DNA of 64,000 bases from Phlebopus portentosus (Eukaryota > Basidiomycota > Agaricomycetes > Boletales > Boletinellaceae): contig JAYXKI010000018.1 of assembly GCA_037892935.1 (NCBI GenBank), positions 124,001 to 188,000 of the forward strand, written 5' to 3'. Of this stretch, positions 10,106 to 22,224 are shown piece by piece. Below the pieces are notes generated by a model. It ran no database searches and was not told the origin of the DNA. It was given only the letters and a program-made list of their open reading frames with translations. Both the position numbers and the translations under genes were made by a program. Position 1 is the stretch's first letter; the number at the start of each line of letters is the position of its first letter.

Positions 10106-12060
10106 AATAAGGGGAAGTTGGAAATCTAAAGATTTGGAGCGAAGTTGAGGGAGAAATACATAAGGAAATTTAAAGCTGTCGAAAAGGAAAGAAAATGCTT
10201 ACGTTGTTTCATTTTTAATTTTCATTTCGTCTCAAAAAATTCCAGATATCTTCATCGGTGTCAGCGATCCGTTCTGAACGGAACGATGTTCTCATTCCTC
10301 GTAGTCCAGTCCTCGTATTTCCGTCGAGTCGACAAGAATACTCTTCCCTGTCGAAACACATTCACAGGCCAAAGAGACTCTTGTCGTCAACAAGCTGGCC
10401 CCGTGAGCCGCCGGATGAAGCGCCAGGTCTAAAAGCAATGTCGTCAACACCACATCAACATGAGAATCACTCATTTTCTCACTGGGCTTGGACTTGGACC
10501 AGGCCGCTAGGCCTGCAGCTTGCGTTCTTGCTATTCAGACCCCATCGACGATACTTTCAACATCTTTGTGGAAGGCCGACTTTGTCGAGAGCAACACTGC
10601 CAGTTGTACAGGGGGTGGTTCAGATCGGCATGTTTACTTTCCTTAGATGGTGTGCAAATCACTTTCCCAAAATGGGGGTGACGAAGACTTAGAGGAACCA
10701 CCTGTAATAATAGCTTGATTACATGTTCGAAGGCATTAGCTAATTTCAACCTTGGCATCTTGTTGCTTCCTGTCTGTCCCCGATGCACGTGACCCAATCG
10801 TGGCGACGAACTTGGAAAAGTGAAGGTCACGCGACGGATGTCCATCTTCTTCCCGAACACCGGACGTGTTGGGACCACGGACCCAAATTCGAACCGGGAT
10901 GACAGAAGCACGAAACCAGGATGCTTCTTGGACGTTAAAATACCCCACTGCCAATGAAGATGGGGTGAAAGGGTCACATAATCGACACCAAATCCCTTTC
11001 CTCGACATGATCTGTGTTGCGTAGCAAGTGACCATATATGTTCTGATCGACGTTGAGAGCTCAATGAGGAAATCTATCGACTTCATTCCCTTGCTGTGAT
11101 TGCTTAACGTACTGCACTGCACTGTTGCTTTTTCATCTCCCGATCTGCTTCATATTCTTGTATTCTCCCACCGTCAACAACTCGAAGCTCCAAGATACAT
11201 TTCATTTCACCAACGGCGGCATCTGACACGCGCTCTAGTCGTCACGTTGATCCGTTAGTACGGAAGTCCTATGCATTTATTCGTTTCGATTCGTGTTAAC
11301 AGCCACGTTGCACCTATTGTCTCCAGATAAATGGAGTCGGTACATACACCAAACGACAATGACGAAAGCAGCTTCTACGGTTATGGTCGTTTTTGCTCAA
11401 GATTCTTCCAAACCATCGGACACTTTCTTGCATCCGCGTATCCACTCATGAAGAGCTTACTATGTTTGCACCAAGTAGAAGAAAGCAGAGAAATGGTATG
11501 AGGAGACACATTTTCTAAAGGTAATACTTTCGCTGAACTTGCCTGCCAATCCTGACACAAGAGCTTTGCAGTTCACGGACATGCTATGGACATGACGATT
11601 GTTCAGCATACAAAGTTATCCTTAAAGAGCTTGCTTGTATCGATTCTCCCTGCTTTCCACGGTGTATCCTTTTTGCTTGCTGCATGCATCACCAGAGATT
11701 AATCTTGCTTACTTTTATCTCGAATAGTACAAATAGTACTGCCTAGTCCTTCTAGTCCAAATTCATGCACCTTAGTTTATGTAATATCAAAGAATATTTC
11801 GCGATCGAAATACTTCATTTTAGGAAGGTGATCGTCGCGTGCTTCAGCTCGGTTTAGAGTCTTACTGCACTTCTACAGTACAATTCCACGTAGGTTTTGC
11901 CTGTTGTGAAGAATCAAAGATGATTTTATGCATCTTCATGACCTTTTCTTGTTATGCACTGTATTGATGAACATGGGGCAGGCCCAGGAATCTAAATTTC
12001 AAGTAAGAGATCTACCAAATCACCAAAATGGTATGAAATATACTTAATTCTGTGTCACCG
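10106..12060. other. No confident gene
   Basis: Open frames at 10258-10692 (+) and 10531-11122 (-) have no recognisable domain, and 11120-12060 is AT-rich with no useful ORF. A 96-bp MITE-like unit lies within (10609-10704). Confidence 0.4.
10607..10706. repeat. Short MITE-like unit, TA-flanked
   Basis: A 96-bp unit (10609-10704) starts CAGGGGGTGGTTC and ends GGAACCACCTG, imperfect inverted repeats flanked by TA on both sides. Its right half recurs at 38295-38336 with about 90% match. Too small to code. Confidence 0.45.
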
Positions 12061-12074
12061 GGAGGCACGGGCCC

Positions 12075-12245
12075 TTAGCTCCGTATATGGCGTATAAGCC
12101 GTAAACGTCAAAATTTCAGACCTTTGTATACGGATACGGGCGTATATATACGACCCGTATATTTTGCTCTTATTGGATCATACGGATACGGCCCCATCCG
12201 TATACGGACAGCCCGTATACGGATTATACGCATACGGCCAGAGCC
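12075..12245. repeat. CGTATACGG-rich palindromic repeat, copy 1
   Basis: About 165 bp are saturated with CCGTATACGG-like palindromes and end in imperfect inverted repeats beginning TTAG. A second cluster of the same kind lies at 28995-29147 in the opposite orientation. Probably a small TIR element with no coding capacity. Confidence 0.5.
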
Positions 12246-12735
12246 GGCTCCTAATAGTGAGATGATTCTCTTTGCTTGTTTATCAAATCAAGCTCACCAT
12301 CTCAAGCATCAGCATGCGCGACCCAGGAACGATATCAACGCTCATAGAGCATGCCTCGAGATTGCTTCAGACTTCCTCATGCCTTCCCTGGTTGATTGGC
12401 ACCCGAACAATGTCGTTGATCTATGGCGTTGACTGGCCCGTTTGCCTCGCACTAGCAGCAATGCTTCCCGGAAGTTCGCCCCTTTCATCACGATCAGGTG
12501 TATCCATATCTTTGATATAAACCTGGATCGTCAGCTGATGGTTGGCTAGGTGCTCTCGAATGGATCCTGGATCGTCGTGATTGCCTCACGTGCCCCTCGA
12601 ATAGACCCGTTCTGCGTTCGTACCCTGCACTCTCGCTCGGCATTTTCGATACTTGCTGGTATCTCACGGACCGGATCTAATAGAGTCATGTTCTTCTATG
12701 GCTCCGAATTCGACTATAAGAAGATAAGATTGCTT

Positions 12736-13200
12736 ATAATACTGTTGACGTCAGTTGAATGGCCTGTAGATCTTCATCTGGAGGTAGCGCTGTCTCCTGT
12801 AATTGACTCAGTTCAGATACCCTTGATTGCAGGCCGAATACCGCTTTTGTAAGGCGTTCTCTTCCTTCAGGTTCGCTTCGACATTCTTCGTCTTTTTAGG
12901 CTCGACTAGGGGAACGTCACATTTGGTAAGTGATTTGGAAAGCTGAGTTGCGAACTGATCAGTAGGCTTGAACTCGCTCGGTTTGCTTTTTGATGCGCGA
13001 GGGCTGGCGTTCAAATTGGACAACGCCAAAATTATATCTTCAAGTTCAGCAAGAACTCCAGCAAGAGCACAATCAAGATTTCCAATTCACCTTGGGTCCT
13101 GGCGTATTCAGCATAAACTTCGGTGAGATCCTGCCATTCTTCTGCATGCGGTTGATCATTGAAATGCTCGGACTACAGCTGAGCAAGATACCGGAAGGGA
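12736..13200 (-). pseudogene. Frameshifted remnant of a coiled-coil protein
   Basis: The minus strand reads EEWQDLTEVYAEYARTQGEL in one frame, then after a one-base shift near 13075 continues LDCALAGVLAELEDIILALS and a Ser/Lys-rich stretch. After a second shift near 12865 it continues LTKAVFGLQSRVSELSQLQE and stops. The pieces read as one helical protein broken by two frameshifts. I could not assign the family. Confidence 0.4.
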
Positions 13201-13561
13201 TGAAGTAAAGGCCGTATTATAAAGGAACCTGCGGGTGACATGTTAAGTGAACTGTCGCCTCACCTACTGGAGGGCAGGCATAGAGGTAAGAAGCAACGAC
13301 CGCGTTGGCAATGGCGGAAACTGAAAGGAGGCGATATATGAGGAGGGAAGAGAAGAAGAGCAACAGTAGCAACAAATTGCCAAGATGACTACACATAAAC
13401 AATAACAAGAAGACTGGTAATATCGAAGATAAACCAAATAGTAAGCAGGACAAATGTAATCTTACTGTAAAGACTTTGTTTCATCTGTTCGTCGCCATAC
13501 ACAAATTGTGGCGTATTATTTCCAGAATACGCAGTACGTAAAAAGAGACAGCGCGAGATAA

Positions 13562-14967
13562 TCAAAAAAGGAACTTCACTGCGTGGTGGCCGTACACATA
13601 GAAGACGTAGTCGGACATCTCGATCCACTTCGGAGAGCATGGTAAGTCTCTAGGGCCAGCTTTAGTCGATTCTTCCTTTCCAGGGCACTCTCGGCAGGAA
13701 CAACGCTTAGTGTCACACAGACTGCATACGAAGCTTTCTCCATGACGGAATGTGAAGGAAGATCGAGGCGTCGAGTAACGTTTTTTACGAGGTGGTTCCT
13801 TACCGTCGACATCCTTGAATATGACTTTTCTGCACGAGGCGAACTTCCTATCAGAGGCGTGAGAAGGAGAAAAATGACCCGTCAAACAAATAAACGAGAC
13901 GGACATACCAACGGTGGAAATATTCCGCGCAGTAATGTCTCTTGCATGTTTTGCAGGTCATGTATGCCCATCCGCAGGCGACGTCTCTCCCCGTATCAGT
14001 TTTTTTGTGGGCGGTGCAGCAGTGACAGATGGGTTCTTCCTTGGCGATCGCGCTCCATAACGTCATAGTCATTTTACGTCCGGGCATATGAGCGAGACTT
14101 TGTTTGTAGATATCATGTTGATATCTATCCTTCTTAGTAATTTCGGCGATCCGTGACAAGATCTCTTCTTCTCTGTATTTATAGGGTCCCGGAATCGCCA
14201 TCGGTTCTTCGAAAGCAACTGGCGTTCCGTATGCGATGATAAGGATCAGACACATCGTGACAGAAAGTCGATACGAAATACTCACGAGAACGACGTCCTA
14301 CGGTGCTTTCATTTTCAGCAGCGGGATCGGCAGATGCTTCGACCGTGACTTCCTCGTATTCGCGGTATTGACGACTGGTGGCGCCTTTCTCACCAGCAGT
14401 CTCACCAGTTCCTTCGCCAGAGCATCCATTTGATGTATCTAACAACGCCGGAAACGATAAAAGAGGTAATCAGTGTTGCCCAGTGAGGATAATTTCTGTT
14501 GGACGAACCCTGTAGCGTACTTCCATCAAGGTCCACGTATTGGGCAAAGAAATCGACCCCAGAATCGTTTTGCGCAATTGCCTCCTCTAATAGTAGATGA
14601 TGATAAAGAGAGGATTCAAGCAAGCGCGAGCTGTATACGAACGAACCATTCGCAAAACTGAGTCCAAGTGCTGCATGCATAACGCGTTAATGGTCGACTA
14701 ACACCGTATGCCAATGAACATACATTCTGGCAGCGGCGGCAGCCAATCCTTGAAAGGCCTCATACACTGAGCGTTGAGCATAGAATCTTCACTGGCATCT
14801 GACGGAAATCATATACACGGACGGGTGAGTCAGCTCAGGGCAAGTCCGCGTCGCGACGATAGTCAATGCTTACCCACAGCCTGAGGATCGAACGTCTGCC
14901 CTGGCCATTCATCGGCAATCGTTGGCAAGCCCGTGGAGAAGGCGTCTGCGCCTTCATCAAAGTTCAT
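13562..14967 (-). CDS. CDCA7/R1-type zinc-finger protein, copy B (six exons)
   Basis: All joins keep one open frame. Exon 1 runs from ATG 14967 (MNFDEGADAF) to a GTAAGC donor at about 14875. Exon 2 (about 14800-14730) contains CMRPFKDWLPPLPE. Exon 3 (about 14676-14515) contains LGLSFANGSFVYSSRLLE. Exon 4 (about 14430-14288) is acidic. Exon 5 (about 14220-13909) contains RIAEITKK and the cluster CHCC...C...CKTC...YCAEYF. The last exon ends with CSLC...CSCREC. Introns are about 50-80 nt with GT-AG ends. The cysteine spacing matches the zf-4CXXC_R1 layout of CDCA7-like proteins (inference). Copy A at 405-1669 shares domain order, the WL-P motif region and the phase-1 intron after GxTLxG. A TATA box lies 55-62 bp upstream of the start. 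The exact C-terminus is uncertain. Confidence 0.62.
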
Positions 14968-15021
14968 TTGCGATAGATCAAGGGCAAAATAGGAACAGAA
15001 ATGAAAAGACACAGGACCGGG

Positions 15022-15029
15022 TTTATATA
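15022..15029 (-). promoter_or_regulatory. TATA box of R1 zinc-finger copy B
   Basis: TATATAAA on the minus strand, about 55 bp before the ATG at 14967. It favours that ATG over the in-frame upstream start at 15087. Confidence 0.5.
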
Positions 15030-15365
15030 GTAGATCATCACATACCCGTACTGCGCAGCGCAAGAGCTTACATACAATTCGGGCCACCTCTCGTAGACAT
15101 CAGCAAGCCGATCGATACGAGAGCGCTACAAGGTCACCGTAGATGTATCCCGAAAGCCGGCGCGGGGGGACGGCGAGTGATAAGGCGGGTATATTGCTGG
15201 AACAGATTGACTGAGGAACTCTGGAACGCATATTGGTGGTGGTGGTCGGCAATGGTATTGTCACAGCGGGCAAAAACCGGTTTCGGCAGTGCTGCGATAA
15301 CGGTCGAAAGTAGGAATGAAATTAATAATCGCGTCAATGATTGCGTCAGCGTCGTGACTTATTAT

Positions 15366-15815
15366 CACAGCAGGCAAAGGTCGGTTTCGGCAGGGCCGCG
15401 ATAACGAGCGAAAGTAGAAACGAAATTAATAATTGCGTCAATGATTGCGGCAGGGTTGTGACTTATTGATGCAACGTGCCTGTCGGCTTTGTTGAGACAA
15501 TAAATTGCGTAATTGATTGCAAAAGGGGTTTCGACCTATCTGAGATTACAAATTGCAACATGTTTGCCACGGAAAGGGAAATTTGAAGTTGCGTCACGGT
15601 GGCAATTTATTAAGTCACTCGCGATTTCCCCCTTTGTGAGATTTCAAATGTCACACTTGACGCGATTTGTAATTTCGCCACCGGGTGGGCGATCAGTGGG
15701 CGATCAGCGGGTCGTTCCGCGGGCGATCACCGCATCCAGTGGGCGATCAGCGGTCCGTTCAGTGGGTGATCAGCAGGCGATCACCACATTCAGTGGGCGA
15801 TCTGCGGGCGATGGG
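15366..15815. repeat. Left TIR of inner element with GGGCGATCA subrepeats
   Basis: About 450 bp inverted relative to 18425-18888. The distal 330 bp is unique sequence (TTTGTGAGATTTCAAATGTC motif). The proximal 110 bp is a degenerate array of GTGGGCGATCAGC-like units. Confidence 0.9.
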
Positions 15816-15875
15816 ACGCATCAATTTCTTGTCTTCTTGCCACCGTCATCCTCCATCCTGTCTTCCTTCACCGTC

Positions 15876-15912
15876 CCTGCTTACTTTAACGACTCGTAAC
15901 ATTAGGCAACTG
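15876..15912 (+). other. HSP70-derived patch fused upstream of SMC1 cargo
   Basis: Bases 15876-15896 are identical to the reverse complement of 31281-31301, where they encode PAYFNDS of HSP70, and similarity continues for about 15 more bases. The same patch is present, more eroded, in the outer copy near 19310. It sits exactly where the SMC1 homology begins. Confidence 0.5.
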
Positions 15913-18161
15913 CACGACCTTAACAGATCAAGGCCATGAAGTAAAGCAGATGAGAACCTAGTGGTCGAGATCACACGCATAGAATCATCCCTGACTCTAG
16001 TAAAAGATGACTTGGTATGCTTAACGTTGGCTCCTTTGTCAGGGTACTGAGGGGTGACCTCCAATTCCCCAGGCTGCTTTGACCTCAAGTCTTAAAGGCA
16101 AGCAGGATGAGCTGCGACACATCAAGAGCGAAATGAAAAAGAAGACGCCGGAATTGAAGTAGGTTCGCGCCTTGTGACACAATGCCATTTTGAAAGTATT
16201 GAAACAGAATTTACAGGCCAAAGCGAATCACGCTGCTCTGGTCGAAAGGATAGAAGCTTTGTCCACAGTCGTCAACAAAGCGGAGGATGAAATATTCGCA
16301 CGATTCTGCGCACAAATTGGCGTGGAAAACATTCGGGAATACGAATCGCGGCAGCTGAAAGCCGCGAGTGAGGAGGCTGCGGCTCGTAGGCGTTTCGAGA
16401 CACAAACTGCACGTCTTACCCATCAGTAAGTTTCCTTTTTTTTATAGTTTGCCGTGAAGATCGGACGTACTGAGTGACGCCCTCAGGTCGCAATTCGAGG
16501 AACAGCAACTGGCAACGCTGCAAGAGCGCCTTGCAATGCTTGACACCGCTATAAATGCCGAGCGCGCAGCTATTAAGAAGCATGAAGCCGAAAAGCAAGC
16601 AGTCCAGGAAGAAATTGATCAGCTTCAGGAGTCTATCCTCGAGCTTCAAGAGGAGCTCAAGGAACTCAACGAGGTTTTAGAGACTAAGACGAAGGAACTT
16701 GATACCGTCAAGAAGAACACCGCTAGAGCGTCAAAAGTCCTTGACCATGCTCTAAAGGAAATTGCTTCGAAGGTTGGAATAAGCATGCGTTCCCTATAAC
16801 ATCGTCTAATCATATGGATCTAGAATGACGAGATTGAAAAACTTGCTCTGGAGAGATCGTCTATCTCTCGAAAGTGTCGGTTGGAAGAGATTAAACTTCG
16901 TCTCGGATCAGGCAGCTTAAAGAACGTTCCAATTGAAGAGGTGAGTTTTGGCTCGATTTCCCGTCGTACAATCAGTTCTCATTGCTTTCTGTCACTCACT
17001 TCGATGCAGAATCTTCGAGAAGAGGTGACAATGGACATTGATGACGAAGACGGTACACAGAGGCCTCGACGCGTCCCTGATTACGGTATTGAGGTGGAGT
17101 TTGACTTACTGGACGACGAGGAGCGAGAAGTATGTACAGTCAAGTCCTTTTCATGTATGAACAATGTCCGACGAAAGTCGTTCAGGATGGATCAGCAGAG
17201 ATGGGATCAACGTACGATTCGTCTATCACCAAGCTTAATACAGAGATCGAGCGCATGGCACCGAACATGAAGGCAATGGAGAGGTCAGGTAAATCTAGTT
17301 CTTAATTAAGGACATTCACGAACGTCCGGATGTAGACTGGACGATGTTCAAACCAAGCTGCTGGACACGGAGAAAGCGGCTGAGAAAGTCCGCAAAGAGT
17401 CGAAACGCGCTCGGGACGAATTTAATGATATAAGAAAGCGAAGGTAAATATTGTAACGTGGTGAAGCTCAATCTTGTTTATAATGACTTGTCTTCTGCAG
17501 ATGCGATCTTTTCAACAAAGCTTTCACTCATATTTCGGAGCGCATTGATCAAATCTACAAAGACCTTACGAAAGGGAAGGCTGCGCCAATGGGCGGTGTT
17601 GCTTATCTGAGCCTGGAAGACAACGAGGTTAGTCGATGAATTTTGTATCAGAAGAAGTTATTTGCTAAGCTTTGCACGCAGGAACCGTTTGCTGCTGGCA
17701 TTAAGTACCATGCGATGCCTCCGATGAAGCGATTTAGAGATATGGAGCAGCTCTCGGGAGGAGAGAAGACTGTCGCTGCTCTCGCATTGCTTTTCGCTAT
17801 TCACAGGTATCCCTTTCTTCATTGTTCTCACGAACTTTTCCTTACACTCTTTTCACCCGTCACTCTAGTTATCAACCAGTCCCTTTCTTCGTTCTTGATG
17901 AGGTTGATGCAGCACTCGACAATACGAATGTCGCCAAGATCGCTAATTACATCCGTTCCCGGGCGTCTGGCGAGTTCCAGTTTATAGTCATTAGTTTGAA
18001 GAATTCCCTGTACGAACGAGGCAACTCGTTGGTAGGTATCTACCGTGATCAGGAAGTGAACAGTTCCAGCTCCTTAACATTAGACGTAAGTGACTTTTTA
18101 TCATACCACTCGCAAAATTAATGGGGAATTTCTCTTTCAGCTCACACAATATGATGACTGA
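15897..18161 (+). pseudogene. SMC1 3'-half fragment, inner copy
   Basis: This encodes the post-hinge coiled coil and C-terminal ATPase head of the cohesin subunit SMC1 over about ten exons separated by short introns. Blocks in order are ADENLVVEITRIESSL (about 15945), LVERIEALSTVVN (16236), an Ala/Glu-rich coiled coil (16490-16770), and RRVPDYGIEVEFDLLDD (17070). Next come RCDLFNKAFTHISERIDQIY (17500), the signature motif [11 protein letters not shown] (about 17752), and Walker [13 protein letters not shown] (about 17890). It ends LTQYDD-stop at 18159-18161. The N-terminal head with Walker A, the first coil and the hinge are absent. TGA at 15937-15939 and TAG at 16160-16162 interrupt the 5' part, while the head-encoding exons look intact. 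Retained introns show capture from genomic DNA. Confidence 0.9.
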
Positions 18162-18424
18162 TTGCCGTGAACTCTGCTGAATCACCGCACACTCTATTTA
18201 TTCTATCAACCCTTGCTGTCATAATCATAAATGTAATAACAATATGTAGCTTGTACGAATTCCACAACATAAAATGGGCATACGGAGTAAATGTGATGAT
18301 CAATGCAATGCGAACGTGAACAGCAAATAGAAGAGAAGACAGCATAGAACAAAGGAAACAACTAGCACTAAAATTACCAGCAATGAAAGAAGTTGAGATG
18401 AGATTATATGTAATAAATTTCTTT

Positions 18425-18888
18425 CCGCCCGTTCATCGCCCGCCACATTGATCGCCCAGTGATCACCCGCAGATCACCTGCAGATCGCCCACTGAATGTC
18501 CCGCTGATCGCCCACTGAATGCAGTGAACGGCCCGCTGATCACCCGCTGATCGCCCACTGATCGCCCACCCGGTGGCGAAATTACAAATCGCGTCAAGTG
18601 TGACATTTGAAATCTCACAAAGGGGGAAATCGCGAGTGACTTAATAAATTGCCACCGTGACGCAACTTCAAATTTCCCTTTCTGTGGCAAACATGTTGCA
18701 ATTTGTAATCTCAGATAGGTCGAAACCCCTTTTGCAATCAATTATGCAATTTATTGTCTCAACAAAGCCGACAGGCACGTTGCATTAATAAGTCACGACC
18801 CTGCCGCAATCATTGGCGCAATTATTAATTTCGTTTCTACTTTCGCTCGTTATCGCGGCCCTGCCGAAACCGACCTTTGCCTGCTGTG
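18425..18888. repeat. Right TIR of inner element
   Basis: Inverted copy of 15366-15815, with the GATCGCCCAC array proximal and the CACAG-type terminus distal. Near-identical to the left TIR. Confidence 0.9.
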
Positions 18889-18891
18889 TAT

Positions 18892-19245
18892 GGCAACGTG
18901 CCTCTCGACTTTGTTGAGACAATAAATTGCGTAACCAGTTGCGAAAGGGGTTTCGACCCATCTGAGATTACAAATAGTAACGTGTTTGCCACAGAAAGGG
19001 AAATTTGAAATCTCGGCAAGGTCGCGATTTATTATGTCACACACGATTTCCCTCTTTGTGAGATTTCAAATGTCACAACTGACGCAATTAGTAATTTTGC
19101 TACCAGTTGCACTCGGGTGAGCGATCAGTGGCTGCTCAGCGGGCCGTTCAGCGGGCGATCACTGCATTTGGTGGGTGATCTGCGGGCGATCTGTGCAGTG
19201 GGCTGTTCAGTGGGCGATCAGTGTGAGTGAGCGGGCGATGGGTGG
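18892..19245. repeat. Outer element left TIR, part after the inner insertion
   Basis: Continues the outer left TIR begun at 15262-15365. It is inverted relative to 21775-22130 and contains the GGGCGATCA-type array. Confidence 0.85.
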
Positions 19246-19309
19246 GATGCGTCAACTTCTTGTCTTCTTACCACCATCATCCTCCACCCTGTCTTCTTTC
19301 ATTGTCCCT

Positions 19310-21508
19310 GCTTACTTTAATGGTCCGCAACATTAAGCAACTGCGCGACCTGAACAAATCAAGGCCACGAAGTACAGCAGATGAGAATCTAGTGGCCGAG
19401 ATCACACGCATAGAATCGTCCCTGACTCTAGCGAAAGATGACTTGGTATGCTTAAGTCGGCTCTTTTGTCAGGGTACTAAGGAGTGACTATTTATATCAC
19501 AGGCTGCTTTAACCTCAAGTCTTAAAGGCAAGCAGGATGAGCTGCAACACATCAAGAGCGAAATGAAAAAGTAGACGCCAGAATTGAAGCAGGTTCGCGC
19601 CTTGTGACACAATGCCATTTTGGAGGTATTGAAACAGAATTTACAGGCCAAAGCGAATCACGCTGCTCTGGTCGAAAGGATAGAAGTTCTGTCAGCAGTC
19701 GTCAACGAAGAGGAGAATGGAATATTCGCACGATTCTGTGCACAAATCGGCGTGGAAAACATTCGGGAATACGAATTGCGGCAGCTGAAAGCCGCGAGCA
19801 AGGAGGCCGCAGCCCGTAGGCGTTTCGATACACAAATTGCACGTCTTACCCATCAGTAAGTTCCTTTTTTTTACAGTTCGCCGTGAAGATCAGACGCATT
19901 GAGCAACGCCCCCAGATCGCAATTCGAGGAATAGCAACTGGCAACGCTGCAGGAGCGCCTTGCAATGCTTGACACCGCTATAAATACCGAGCGTGCAGCT
20001 ATTAAGAAGCATGAAGCCGAAAAGCAAGCAGACCAGGAAGAAATTGATCAACTTCAAGGGTCTATCCTCGAGCTTCAAGAGGAGCTCAAGGAACTCAACG
20101 AGGTTTTAGAGACTAAGACGAAGGAACTTGATGCCGTCAAGAAGAACACCGCTAGAGCGTCAAAAGTCCTTGACCATGCCCTAAAGGAAATTGAATAAGC
20201 ATCCGTTTCCTATAACATCATCTAATCATGTGGATATAGAATGATGAGATTGAAAAACTTGCTCTGGAAAGATTGTCCATCTATCGAAGGTGTCGGTTGG
20301 AAGGGATCAAACTTCCTCTCAGATCATGCAGCTTAAAGAACGTTCCGATTGAAGAGGTGAGCTTTAGCTCGATTTCCCATCGTACAATCAGTTCTCACTG
20401 CTTTATGTCACTCACTTCAATGCAGAATCTTCGAGAAGAGGTGGCAATGGACATTGACGACGAAGACGGTACACAGAGGCCTCGACGTGTCCCTGATTAC
20501 GGTATTGAGGTCGAGTTTGACTTACTGGACGACGAGAAGCGAGAAGTCAGTACTGTCAAGTCCTTTTCGTGTATGAACAGTGACACTGACGGAAATCGTT
20601 CAGGATGGATCAGCAGAGATGGGATCAACGTATGATTCGTCCATCACCAAGCTTAATACAGAGATTGAGCGCATGGCACCGAACATGAAGGTGATGGAGA
20701 GGTCAGATAAATCTGGTTCTTTATTAAGAACATTCATTAACATCCGGATGTAGACTGGACGATGTTCAAACCAAGCTGCTGGACACGGAGAAAGAGGCTG
20801 AGAAAGCCCGCAAAGAATCGAAACGCGCTCGAGACGAATTTAACGAAATGAGAAAGCGAAGGTAAATATTGTGACGTGGCGAAGCTTAATCTTGCTTATG
20901 ATGACCTGATTCTGCAGATGCGATCTTTTCAACAAAGCTTTCACTCATATTTCGGAGTGCATTGACCAGATCTACAAAGACCTTACGAAAGGGAAGGCTG
21001 CGCCAATGGGTAGTGTTGCGTATCTGAGCCTGGAAGACAGTGGGGTTAGTCGATAAGTTTTGTATCAGAAAGAGATATTTGCTAAGCTTTTCATGCAGGA
21101 ATCATTTGCTGCTGGCATCAAATACCATACGAAGCCTACGATGAAGCGATTTAGAGATATGGAGCAGCTCCCGGGAGGAGAGAAGACCGTCGCTGCTCTC
21201 GCATTGCTTTTCGCTATTCACAGGTATATCTTTCTTTGTTCTTGATGAGGTTGATGCAGCACTCGCCAATATGAATGTCGCCAAGGTCGCTAATTACATC
21301 CGTTCTCGAGCGTCTGGCGAGTTCCAGTTTGTGGTCGTTAGCTTGAAGAATTCTCTGTGCGGAGGAGGTAACTCATTGGTAGGTATCTACCGTGATCAGG
21401 AGGTGAATAACTCTAGCTCCTTAACATTAGACGTAAGTGACTTTCTATCGTACCACTCGCAAAACTAACAAAGAGTTTCTCTCTCAGCTCATGCAATATG
21501 AAGATTGA
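19310..21508 (+). pseudogene. SMC1 3'-half fragment, outer copy (more degraded)
   Basis: Same cargo as 15897-18161, starting at an ATG-like MVRNIKQLRDLNKSR and ending LMQYED-stop. Damage includes TAG at 19572-19574 and a 13-bp deletion after KEIE (about 20192) that removes a splice donor. The signature serine is changed (LPGGEKTV at about 21167). A deletion of about 69 bp between short CCTTTCTT-type repeats near 21230 removes an intron and the residues before FFVLDEVD. It is non-functional as SMC1. The divergence between the two copies gives a relative age: this one is older, which agrees with the nesting. Confidence 0.9.
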
Positions 21509-21774
21509 TTGCCACGAACTCAGCTGTATCACCACGCACTCTATTTATTATATCAACCCTCACTGTCATAATCATAAATGTAATAACAATATGTAGCTTG
21601 TACGAATTCCACAACATAAAATGGGCATACGGAGTGAATGTGATGATCAATGCAATGCGAACGCGAACGGCAAATAGAAGAGAAGACAGCGAAGGGCAAA
21701 GGAAATACCTAGCACAAAAATGACCGTCGATGAAAGAAGTTGAGATGAGATTATATATAATAAAATTCTTTCCA

Positions 21775-22224
21775 CTCATTGCCCGCTCACTCACACTGAT
21801 CGCCCACTGAACAGCCCATGGATCGCCCACAGATCACCCACCAAATGCAGTGATTGCCCGCTGAACGGCCTGCTGAGCAGCCACTGATCGCTCACCTGAG
21901 TGCAACCAGTAGCGAAATTACTAATTACGTCAGTTGTGACATTTGAAATCTCACAAAGAGGGAAATTGTGTGTGACATAACAAATCGTGACCTTGCCGAG
22001 ATTTCAAATTTCCCTTTCTGTGACAAACACATTGCTATTTGTAATCTCAGATGGGTTGAAACCCCTTTCGCAACTGGTTACACAATTTATTGTCTCAACA
22101 AAGTCGAGAGGCACATTGCCATAATAAGTCACAACCCTGACACAATCATTGATGCAATTATTAATTTCATTCCTACTTTCAACCGTTATTGCAGCACTGC
22201 CAAAACTAGTTTTTGCCTGCTGTA
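21775..22224. repeat. Right TIR of outer element (CpG-depleted)
   Basis: Inverted copy of the split left TIR. Differences from the left arm are mostly CG to TG or CA, as expected for deamination of methylated CpG or a RIP-like process. Confidence 0.85.

Larger units (their letters stand above)
15363..18891. mobile_element. Inner TIR element carrying an SMC1 fragment (younger copy)
   Basis: The element is 15366-18888 (3523 bp). It starts CACAGCAGGCAAAGGTCGG, ends with the exact inverse, and is flanked by TAT on both sides (15363-15365 and 18889-18891). Removing it with one TAT restores the outer element's TIR as a continuous sequence that matches the outer right TIR. Its TIRs (15366-15815 and 18425-18888) show only about two differences in a 200-bp stretch, so the insertion is young. 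Inside the TIRs are many copies of GGGCGATCA-type subterminal repeats. The cargo is SMC1 exons and introns, the SMC1 stop codon and 3' flank. Confidence 0.9.

Noticed and set aside
15685..15939. ORF across the GGGCGATCA array as a repetitive protein
   Set aside because: The array lies inside a TIR and is mirrored on the other side; reading frames there are by-products.
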